The translations under genes and the position numbers were made by a program. Positions 33,883-40,021 of a stretch of 40,021 nt of DNA are shown here, one piece after another. The stretch lies in the NCBI GenBank assembly GCA_017307285.1, contig JAFKFI010000080.1, positions 1-40,021 on the forward strand, given 5' to 3'. This DNA is from Alphaproteobacteria bacterium. GTDB taxonomy: Bacteria; Pseudomonadota; Alphaproteobacteria; Acetobacterales; Acetobacteraceae. Within the stretch, counting starts at the first letter, position 1; every line of letters starts with the position of its first letter. A model generated the notes under the pieces. The model did no database searches and was not told the origin of the DNA. It saw only the letters and a list, made by a program, of their open reading frames with translations.

Positions 33883-34983
33883 ATGATAGAGGCCACGCTC
33901 ACACCAGTTGTCGACTTCGACACACTCGGCAGCATGTGGCGATCGTTCGAGAGCCGCGCCGACAGTTCGTTCTTCCAGAGTTGGGCGTGGATGGGATGCT
34001 TGGCGGAGCAGCGCTTCGACCGACCCACCCTCCTCGAAGTGCGGAAGAACGGCGAAGTCGCGGCACTCGCGTTGTTCAATCGCCACGGCCGGGCCCTGTT
34101 CCTCGGTGAGACCGGCATCCCGACTTGGGACTCTGTCTTCATCGAACACAACGGTCTCCTGATCGCGCGCGATGAGGCCGGCGGGGCCTTGATTCCGACC
34201 GGTCTGCGCGTCGCCGCCGCGCGGCGGCTGGTGCTCGGCGGAGTAGACGAGGCCCACCGGCTGGCCCTGCGAGCCCTGCCCGGATCGGTGCGCATACGGC
34301 AGACCCGGCCGGCGCCTTACGTGGACTATGCCGCCCTGCCCGCCGGCCCCTATGTGGCGAGCCTCAGCGCCAACACGCGCTACCAGATCCGCCGCTCGGA
34401 CCGGCGCTACGCGACGGACGGGGAATTGCGCATCGAACGGGCGGGAACGGCGGCCGAGGCGCACGGGTTTCTCACGGCACTCGCCGCACTGCATCAGCGA
34501 TACTGGGAAAGCCGCGGCCATCCCGGCGCCTTCGCCGGCGCCGACTTTACACGCTTCCATCACGCGCTGATCGACCGCGCCATGCCGGCCGGGGAGATCG
34601 ACCTGCTGCGCATCTCGGCCGGCCATCGCGTGATCGGCTTCCTGTACAATTTCGTCTACCGCCGGCATGTCTACTCGTACCAGAGCGGTTTCGACTATCA
34701 ACCCGCCGAACCCCACCTGAAGCCGGGGCTCACCAGCCATCGGCTGGCGATCGAGCTCTACCAATCCGAAGGCATGAGCCGATACGATTTCCTGGGCGGC
34801 GAAGACCGCTACAAGACGAGCCTGGCCAACGCCTCCACCACGCTGCATTGGCTCGAATACCTGCCGCGCTTCTCGGCGAGGTGGCTTGCAGCCGGCGCGC
34901 GGCAACTGTTGCGCCGGCAGGACGCTCGGCTCGCGGCGACCAACGGGCCTAGCGAACGCTGCCTGGGCCATCGAGAGGGCTGA
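33883..34983 (+). CDS. GNAT/FemAB-like acyltransferase (BcsL/CelD type)
   Basis: ATG at 33883 gives 366 residues; the open frame extends upstream to 33712, but that part overlaps the divergent glycosyltransferase gene and is arginine-rich nonsense. The protein has FFQSWAWMGCLAEQRFDRPTLLEV near the N-terminus and the central SANTRYQIRRSDRRY. The C-terminal GNAT fold has IDLLRISAGHRVIGFLYNFVY, YQSGFDY and RYDFLGGEDRYKTSLA, the usual layout of cellulose/EPS-linked acetyltransferases. It may acylate the polysaccharide or a precursor. The 3' end overlaps the convergent beta-helix gene by 35 bases. Confidence 0.85.
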   Translation: MIEATLTPVVDFDTLGSMWRSFESRADSSFFQSWAWMGCLAEQRFDRPTLLEVRKNGEVAALALFNRHGRALFLGETGIPTWDSVFIEHNGLLIARDEAGGALIPTGLRVAAARRLVLGGVDEAHRLALRALPGSVRIRQTRPAPYVDYAALPAGPYVASLSANTRYQIRRSDRRYATDGELRIERAGTAAEAHGFLTALAALHQRYWESRGHPGAFAGADFTRFHHALIDRAMPAGEIDLLRISAGHRVIGFLYNFVYRRHVYSYQSGFDYQPAEPHLKPGLTSHRLAIELYQSEGMSRYDFLGGEDRYKTSLANASTTLHWLEYLPRFSARWLAAGARQLLRRQDARLAATNGPSERCLGHREG

Positions 34984-35773
34984 CGGCGCCGCGAAGCACG
35001 TTACCGGCAAGGCGTGCCTCCGTCCCGGTGAAATTGCGCACGAACACGGTGCGGACCGCCTGGTGGTTGGTGAAGCGGTTGTTCCGCACGATGAGCCACG
35101 GCGTCGGATTGCTGACGCCCTCGGCACCGATCGAGATCGCCGTACCGGGATTGTCCGAATGCGGGCCCTTCGCCATCCGGTTGCCCTGGATCAGGGTGGC
35201 GCCACCGTTCGGTATGTCGATGAGGTAGCTCGAGCTGCCGCCAGATCCGTCCTCGATGACATTGTCGATCACCTCGGTGCGACGCGCCCGCGACTTGATG
35301 TCGTGTCCCTGGTGGGTACCCGAGAAACGTGAGCGCTCCACCCGCAGCAGCCCGATTGCGCCAGCGTAGATCCCGTGCGCGCAGGCCGACTCGCAGCTGC
35401 CGTTGCCGCGAAACTCGCTGCCCGTGACCAGGATCGTGCTGTCCGGCGCCGGCGCCGACAGGATGCCGTTCTCGTTGTCGACGAAGCGGCAGTTCTGCAC
35501 CGTGAGATCGCGGCCCTCGGCGCGGACCCCTGCCCCGTTGTGCGACGGCGAGCGCGCCTCCGCGAATGTCAGGTTGCGCAGCGTGATGTGGTCCCCGACC
35601 GTCACGAACACGCCCTTGTCGTCGCACACACGACGACGGATCACGGCACCCCGACCCTTGCCCTCGATGGTGAGATTGCGCTGGGGCCAGACCGCGCAAT
35701 CGATGAGGGTCGCCGCCGATCCGGGCGCAATCGGGCCGAGGAGCAGCGCAAGCAAGACGGCGAGAAGCCTCAC
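34949..35773 (-). CDS. Secreted right-handed beta-helix protein
   Basis: GTG at 35773 gives 274 residues. A signal peptide (LLAVLLALLLGPIAPGSAA) is followed by parallel beta-helix repeats with the N-x-F/I ladder pattern: HITLRNLTFAEA, DLTVQNCRFVDNENGI, TILVTGSEFRGNG, LRVERSRFSGTHQGHDIKS, TEVIDNVIEDG, WLIVRNNRFTN. Such proteins are often polysaccharide lyases, epimerases or binding proteins, but I see no catalytic signature that settles this. Four Cys residues in the mature part could form disulfides. It shares a GTGA overlap with the upstream glycosyltransferase gene and is thus in its operon. Confidence 0.82.
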   Translation of the reverse strand: MRLLAVLLALLLGPIAPGSAATLIDCAVWPQRNLTIEGKGRGAVIRRRVCDDKGVFVTVGDHITLRNLTFAEARSPSHNGAGVRAEGRDLTVQNCRFVDNENGILSAPAPDSTILVTGSEFRGNGSCESACAHGIYAGAIGLLRVERSRFSGTHQGHDIKSRARRTEVIDNVIEDGSGGSSSYLIDIPNGGATLIQGNRMAKGPHSDNPGTAISIGAEGVSNPTPWLIVRNNRFTNHQAVRTVFVRNFTGTEARLAGNVLRGAVSPLDGPGSVR

Positions 35774-36948
35774 CGTGCGGCGACAGGCAAACGCGAGCCG
35801 GCAGCGTCCGATCCATCCGCCAGATCGGACCGCGCCATCACCGCGATCCGTTCAGCATTGCGCTCCCAGGTATAGTCCCGCCGGGCGATCTCCGCGCGCG
35901 CCGCCTCGCCCAATCTGCGTCGCAGGTCCGGGTCGGCGACGAGGCGCTGGATCGCCCGCCAGACCGATCCGCTCTCGGCGGGATCGAACAGCAGCGCGGT
36001 CTCACCGTCGGTCAGGATCTCCCGGATATTCGGCTGGTCGGGTGCCACGATCGCGCGGCCGGCCGCCATGTACTCGAACACCTTCAGCGGGGAGGCGTAG
36101 GCGACCACCTTGGGCTGCAGCGCGATGTCGAATCCCGCAACCAGTTCCGGCACCGCGTCGCGCGCGGCAAGCCCGGTGAACGACACGCGATCGCCGATGC
36201 CAAGGGTGGCCGTCAGGCTTTCCAGTTCGGGCCGGGCGGGACCGTCGCCCACGACCACCAGACGCAGGGCCGTGCTCGCCTCGTCGGCCGCCATCGCGCT
36301 GATCACCGCATCCAGCCCGTGCCACGAGCGCACGAACCCGACGAACCCCAGAACCAGCGTCCCGTTGCCCGCTGGCCGCGCCGGCAGCGCCGCGAAACGC
36401 CGCGGATCGATGCCGTTCGGGATCACCTCGACCCGGTCCGGCTCGACGCCCTCAGCCGACACCATGCGCCCGAGCACATCCGTCACCGTCAGCACCCGCG
36501 TCGCCGAACGCCAGACCCACCGCTCCAAAGCACGCGCCAGACGCCGCAAGCGCAACCCGCTGTAGCGCGCTCGCTCCTCGGCGATGGGCGCGTTGACCTC
36601 CAAATAGAGCGGCAGCCGCCGGCGCCGGGACAGCAACGCGCCCGCCAGATAGTAGAGATTGTACCGCTCGTAGATCAGATCCGGCTGGAACTCCCGGCAG
36701 GCGCTCCGCAGGCGCCGATGCGCCGGGATGTTATAGGCGAGCTCCGCTAGCTCATGCAGCGCGGCCGGCAGCAATGCGCGCAGCCGGGCGACGAAGCGGC
36801 TCTCACCGCCAAAATCGCCGGCGTCGTAGAATCCCGGCCCGACCACCCGGACCTCGTGCCCGGCCTGGCGGAATGCGGCAATCAGCTCCTCCACATGCAC
36901 GCTCTGCCCGTCGCGCGACTGGATGCGGTGGCTGTACAGAATGCGCAT
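35770..36948 (-). CDS. Glycosyltransferase family 4, exosortase A-associated type
   Basis: The 392-residue GT-B protein opens MRILYSHRIQSRDGQSVHVEELIAAF, similar to the exosortase-linked Daro_2409-type glycosyltransferases (TIGR04063, by memory). It has DLIYERYNLYYLAGALL in the N-terminal domain and VEVIPNGIDPRRFA, LVLGFVGFVRSWHGLD, LVVVGDGPARPELE, and YASPLKVFEYMAAGRAIVAPD in the C-terminal one. Its ATG shares one base with the stop of the upstream gene (TGATG), and its stop overlaps the beta-helix gene, so three or more genes are coupled here. Sugar donor unknown. Confidence 0.88.
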   Translation of the reverse strand: MRILYSHRIQSRDGQSVHVEELIAAFRQAGHEVRVVGPGFYDAGDFGGESRFVARLRALLPAALHELAELAYNIPAHRRLRSACREFQPDLIYERYNLYYLAGALLSRRRRLPLYLEVNAPIAEERARYSGLRLRRLARALERWVWRSATRVLTVTDVLGRMVSAEGVEPDRVEVIPNGIDPRRFAALPARPAGNGTLVLGFVGFVRSWHGLDAVISAMAADEASTALRLVVVGDGPARPELESLTATLGIGDRVSFTGLAARDAVPELVAGFDIALQPKVVAYASPLKVFEYMAAGRAIVAPDQPNIREILTDGETALLFDPAESGSVWRAIQRLVADPDLRRRLGEAARAEIARRDYTWERNAERIAVMARSDLADGSDAAGSRLPVAAR

Positions 36949-38063
36949 CAGCCCATCCCGCTAGAGCTACGCAGCCGGCCGGCGAGCGAGAGAGCCGCCC
37001 GGCGCCCCCGCCCGGCCGCCTGCCGGCCGAGCGTCGCGAGCCCGCGCGCGCGCAACGGGTTGACCAGGAGCACGCCGATCCGCTGGCGTCGCTCGCTCGC
37101 CCATTGCCGCTTGTACGGGTCGTCGCCGCGACCGAAATCGATCTCGGAAACTCGCTCCTCGTCGAGCAGCCGCCGCAGCATCGTCGCGGTCAGGACGGTG
37201 CCGGGCGAGGCCGGCTTGAATGCCTCGTCATGGGCGAGCTTGAGCACGGTCGCGCAGCCATTGTCGACCACCCAGAGCTGCACGGCGACGGGCTCCCCGC
37301 CGATCCGCAGGATGCCGAGGCGCAACACCCCGAGCGGCGCCATCTCGCGCATGAAGCCGGCATTGAACTCCGGGAAAGGCTCGGGCTCCTTCCAACTGCG
37401 GCGATAGACGCTCTCGAACGCCGCGATCCCGTCCTCGAGGCCGTCCGTCCCTGCAATCGTCTCGATCCGTGTGTTCCGGTCGCGCTCGGCCCTGCCGAGC
37501 TTGCGCCGCACGGTCTCGCGCAACGCACCGGGCCGGGCCGCAAGATAGGCCTGCCAGCTTCGGCCGCCGACTGGCTCGTGCCAGTTGCCGAAATGGTCGA
37601 AACGCTGGACCACCAGCCCAGCCCGGCGCACGCCTTCGACCAGCGGGTCAAGACCGCGCCAGTCCGCCGCGATCGCGTCGAGCCGGACGCTTGCGGCGGG
37701 GCGGCAGAACCGTCCGAACGCGGCTGCGGCGCGGATGACCGCTGAGCGCTCGATATTCGGTGCGAGCAGCGGGGAATAGAGGCAAGTGTAAGGTGTCGTC
37801 AGGCTCCGCTGCATGCCAGCCGCGTCCCGCTGCATGGGAAAGATCGCCCTTGGCCGGCCCGCTTCGGACCAGAGCGCGAAACACGCCGTCGTGCCCGCCG
37901 GAAGGCCATGCCGCACCACGTTGCGGTACCAGGCTCGGCTGCCGAACAAGCTCCCAGCAGCGGCGAACAGGGCCTCGCAGTCGGGCGGCAGGTCCGCCGG
38001 ATCGGCGAACAGGGCAATTTCCGGTTCAGCGGAGCGCATAATAGGCAAGGCCGATCCATTCAT
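36948..38063 (-). CDS. GNAT/FemAB-like acyltransferase
   Basis: The 371-residue protein contains LFGSRAWYRNVVRHGLP, YTCLYSPLLAP, RETVRRKLGRAERDRNTRI and the GNAT-like C-terminal half IGGEPVAVQLWVV, KLAHDEAFKPASPGTVLTATM, IDFGRGDDPYKRQWAS. This is the BcsL/FemAB-type pattern linked to exopolysaccharide loci; the acyl donor and acceptor are unknown. ATG at 38063 overlaps the YdcF-like gene by 38 bases; an ATG at 38039 (MRSAEPEIALF) would reduce this to 14 bases and is a good alternative. It is the second of three FemAB/GNAT-type genes in the window by family, not by close sequence identity. Confidence 0.85.
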   Translation of the reverse strand: MNGSALPIMRSAEPEIALFADPADLPPDCEALFAAAGSLFGSRAWYRNVVRHGLPAGTTACFALWSEAGRPRAIFPMQRDAAGMQRSLTTPYTCLYSPLLAPNIERSAVIRAAAAFGRFCRPAASVRLDAIAADWRGLDPLVEGVRRAGLVVQRFDHFGNWHEPVGGRSWQAYLAARPGALRETVRRKLGRAERDRNTRIETIAGTDGLEDGIAAFESVYRRSWKEPEPFPEFNAGFMREMAPLGVLRLGILRIGGEPVAVQLWVVDNGCATVLKLAHDEAFKPASPGTVLTATMLRRLLDEERVSEIDFGRGDDPYKRQWASERRQRIGVLLVNPLRARGLATLGRQAAGRGRRAALSLAGRLRSSSGMG

Positions 38064-38769
38064 GCAGGCCGTAATAGCTGGTGAGCCAGCCTGCCGTGGT
38101 GGGGACGAAGTCGGAGAACCGCCATTTGGGCGGCCGATCGAGCCTGACCGGGGCGCCGGTCGCCTGAATGCCGAACCGCGAGAAGGCGAGCAAGGACCGG
38201 CGCAAATGCCATGCGTGCGTTACCAGATAGACCGACCTGATTCCCTGGGCATGCAGCAGCGCGGCGGTGTTCTCGGCGCTCTCCCATGTGTCGTGCGATT
38301 TCGTTTCCAGCCACCGCGTCTTCACCCCGAAATCCTCGTCCAGGCTGCGCGCCAGGATCGCCGCCAAGGGCTCCTCGTCCGGATGCAGGCTGCCCCCGGT
38401 GATCAGGATCGGCAAATGGACGCGCCGGTAGAGAATCGCGGCCGCGCGCAGCCTCTCCAGGCTCAGCGGCCCGACCGCAGAGACCTCCAGCGCCAGTCCG
38501 TCGCTATGCGCCTCGTCGCCCGTGAGGATGACGATGGCGGCTGGCGGGTCCGAGCTCGACGGGGTCAAGGGAAGGCCTTCCTCGAGGCTGGCGAATAGCA
38601 AGCCGCCGGAGATTGGCATGGCAAGGATGAACAGGCCGCAAACGCCGACGATGACCAGGATCCGCCCGGCGCGGGAGCGGCGCATTCCGAGAACAATGCC
38701 GGCGAGGCTGACCCAGACGAGATTTGCCGGGGGCACCAGCAACGCCACGAGCAGCCATTTCAGCGGCAC
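38026..38769 (-). CDS. YdcF/SanA/ElyC-like DUF218 membrane protein
   Basis: GTG at 38769, with GGAAGGGAC upstream as ribosome-binding site, gives 247 residues. Two N-terminal membrane spans (residues 5-29 and 36-56) are followed by the DUF218 domain: AAIVILTGDEAHSDGL, PILITGGS, ETKSHDTWESAENTAALL, and VYLVTHAWHLRRSLLAF. Family members are linked to envelope polysaccharide or peptidoglycan precursor metabolism, but the reaction is not established. The domain probably faces the periplasm. It is located between an epimerase and an acyltransferase gene, in line with a role in glycan assembly. Confidence 0.87.
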   Translation of the reverse strand: MPLKWLLVALLVPPANLVWVSLAGIVLGMRRSRAGRILVIVGVCGLFILAMPISGGLLFASLEEGLPLTPSSSDPPAAIVILTGDEAHSDGLALEVSAVGPLSLERLRAAAILYRRVHLPILITGGSLHPDEEPLAAILARSLDEDFGVKTRWLETKSHDTWESAENTAALLHAQGIRSVYLVTHAWHLRRSLLAFSRFGIQATGAPVRLDRPPKWRFSDFVPTTAGWLTSYYGLHEWIGLAYYALR

Positions 38770-38811
38770 GAACTGTCCCTTCCTGGGATCGGTTTTTGCG
38801 TGCGCCGCCGA

Positions 38812-39753
38812 TCAGCCCGTCGCGCCGTTCCGCAACCAAGCCAATGTCCGCGCGAGTCCGGTGCGCAGCGGCGTGGGATCGGAGAGCGCGAGACTCCCAC
38901 GGGCCATGTCCGGCGAGCCGGCCGAATGCCGGACCTCCCCGACGCGGGGTGGCATGAAGCGGATTTCCGGCTGCCGGCCGGCGAGCTCGGCGATCGTGCG
39001 AGCCAGGTCCAGCACCGAGACCGGCGCGCCGGAGCAGACATTGAATACGGCCGGCCGTTGAGCGCGAAGTCTCATCGCGCTCAGCAGCGCGCCAACCACG
39101 TCGTCGACATAGACGAAGTCGCGCGTCTGCAGCCCGTCACCATAGATCTCGACGGCAGCATCCCGCAGCAGGCGGTCGCAGAAGATCGAGATGACCCCCG
39201 AATAGGGCGATTTCGGGTCCTGGCGCGGGCCGAATACGTTGAAGAAGCGGAGGCCGACGGTCGGAATCGCGTGGACGTGGCTGCCGACCGCGGCGTGCAA
39301 CTCACAGGCGAGCTTGTCCGCGCCATAAGCGGAGAGCGGGCGCGTCGCCGTCCCCTCTGTCAGCGGCAGTGTGGCGGCGTCTCCGTAGACTGCCGCCGAG
39401 GAAGCGTAGACGAATGGGATCGGCGCCGTGGAGGATCGCCGGCGGATCGCGTCGAGGAGGGTGATCGTGCCGGTGAGATTCACGCGGTGCGTACCCAGCC
39501 AATCGCGCATGCCGCGCTCGACGGACGCGATCGCCGCCAGATGGAAGCACCCGTCCACCCCCTGCAGGGCGCGCGAGACGGTTTCCGGGCAACCGATATC
39601 GCCAAGCAGGAATTCCACGCCCGCCGGCAGATTGGCGCGGGAGCCGGACGAGAGATCATCCAGGACCCGGACGGCGTGCCGCTCCCGCAGCAGGGCCTCG
39701 CAGAGATGCGAGCCGATGAACCCGGCGCCCCCGGTGACGAGAAATGTCCCCAT
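38812..39753 (-). CDS. NAD-dependent nucleotide-sugar epimerase/dehydratase (GalE-like SDR)
   Basis: ATG at 39753 (MGTFLVTGGAGFIGSHLCEAL) gives 313 residues; a longer frame from 39792 adds 13 unlikely residues. The protein has the NAD-binding GGAGFIGSHL, FHLAAIASVERG, the catalytic Ser/Tyr/Lys set (YASSAAVYG and SAYGADKLACE), and GLRFFNVFGPRQDPKSPYSGVISIF, the extended SDR pattern of UDP-glucose/UDP-GlcNAc 4-epimerases. It would supply a nucleotide sugar for the polysaccharide. The exact substrate (glucose, GlcNAc or uronic acid) cannot be told. It heads the accessory minus-strand group, 42 bases before the YdcF-like gene. Confidence 0.88.
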   Translation of the reverse strand: MGTFLVTGGAGFIGSHLCEALLRERHAVRVLDDLSSGSRANLPAGVEFLLGDIGCPETVSRALQGVDGCFHLAAIASVERGMRDWLGTHRVNLTGTITLLDAIRRRSSTAPIPFVYASSAAVYGDAATLPLTEGTATRPLSAYGADKLACELHAAVGSHVHAIPTVGLRFFNVFGPRQDPKSPYSGVISIFCDRLLRDAAVEIYGDGLQTRDFVYVDDVVGALLSAMRLRAQRPAVFNVCSGAPVSVLDLARTIAELAGRQPEIRFMPPRVGEVRHSAGSPDMARGSLALSDPTPLRTGLARTLAWLRNGATG

Positions 39754-39847
39754 CAAATCCCCTCGCCGGCGCAATATGAGATTGCGCCGCAAATATCGTC
39801 ATACGGCTCATCTTACGCCACGAGACGCTTCCCGGCCAGAGAATGCG

Positions 39848-40021
39848 TCAGGCGAAGGCGGCGGAAGTAAGTTGTCCCGGCGCGAGATTGTTGATGGTGA
39901 CGGTGTGGTTGGGCGCGATTGTGAGGGTGGTGTTGCCGCCGGAGGCGGTGGCGCCGGCGATGAGCGCCTGGATCTGCGGCGTGGTAAGAGCCGCGCCGCC
40001 AGCGCCGGTGACGTGCAGGTG
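39848..40021 (-). CDS. C-terminal end of a large repeat-type secreted protein (cut by window edge)
   Basis: The last 57 codons of a minus-strand gene end at TGA 39848-39850. The visible part is rich in Gly, Ala, Thr and Asn, with LTTPQIQALIAGATASGGNTT, then LTIAPNHTVTINNLAPGQLTSAAF at the end. The alternating hydrophobic pattern and the terminal xLTSxxF form resemble C-termini of RTX/hemolysin-type proteins exported by type I secretion, where the secretion signal is uncleaved and C-terminal. There is no PEP-CTERM motif. The bulk of the protein lies outside, so its function is open. The 94-base gap to the epimerase gene has no recognised feature. Confidence 0.55.
   Translation of the reverse strand, partial: HLHVTGAGGAALTTPQIQALIAGATASGGNTTLTIAPNHTVTINNLAPGQLTSAAFA

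Noticed and set aside
1-40021. CRISPR arrays, tRNA, rRNA genes, riboswitches
   Set aside because: Looked for regularly spaced repeats and for characteristic RNA gene motifs by eye; none found. A covariance-model search could still reveal a small RNA.

Overview
The window is GC-rich, tightly packed DNA from a Gram-negative bacterium. Gene content suggests an alphaproteobacterium, perhaps of the Rhodospirillales/Acetobacteraceae type, but that placement is inference from GC content and gene families, not from a marker gene. The main content is an exosortase A (XrtA/PEP-CTERM) exopolysaccharide locus, with a GDP-heptose operon on one side and extra sugar-tailoring genes on the other.

Layout. 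1-144 is the 3' end of an IS630-type insertion sequence, abutting the stop codon of an EF-G-like GTPase (142-2121, minus). 2288-8029 (minus) holds gmhA, an hddC-gmhB fusion, hddA and a PAS-rich hybrid histidine kinase. Together the three sugar genes encode all four steps from sedoheptulose 7-phosphate to GDP-D-glycero-D-manno-heptose. 8112-12299 (minus) has two glycosyltransferases separated by about 1.5 kb of broken transposase remnants (IS5-, IS630- and IS1182-like), then a 60-residue membrane protein gene. 12292-21574 (minus) is the regulatory and assembly arm of the XrtA locus: O-ligase, PrsT TPR protein, PrsR sigma-54 activator, PrsK histidine kinase and a polyprenyl glycosylphosphotransferase. 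A divergent promoter region (21575-22098) separates it from the plus-strand arm (22099-32724): outer-membrane polysaccharide export lipoprotein, Wzz-like chain-length protein, tyrosine autokinase, outer-membrane barrel protein, ExeA-like ATPase, polysaccharide deacetylase, FemAB-like protein, glycosyltransferase and exosortase A. 32711-39753 carries accessory genes: two glycosyltransferases, two FemAB/GNAT-like proteins, a secreted beta-helix protein, a YdcF-like protein and a nucleotide-sugar epimerase. The right edge cuts the C-terminus of a repeat-type secreted protein.

How the genes fit together (inference from families). The EpsB-like transferase starts a lipid-linked glycan, the glycosyltransferases extend it (possibly with heptose), the Wzz/kinase pair and Wzy/WaaL-like ligase set its polymerisation or transfer, and the export lipoprotein plus barrel move it outward. 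PrsK/PrsR would control the system through sigma-54. The most notable observation is that the XrtA protein keeps the catalytic Cys region but appears to lack, through an in-frame gap, the roughly 40-residue segment that normally carries the conserved Asn/Arg and His. No PEP-CTERM substrate protein is visible in the window.
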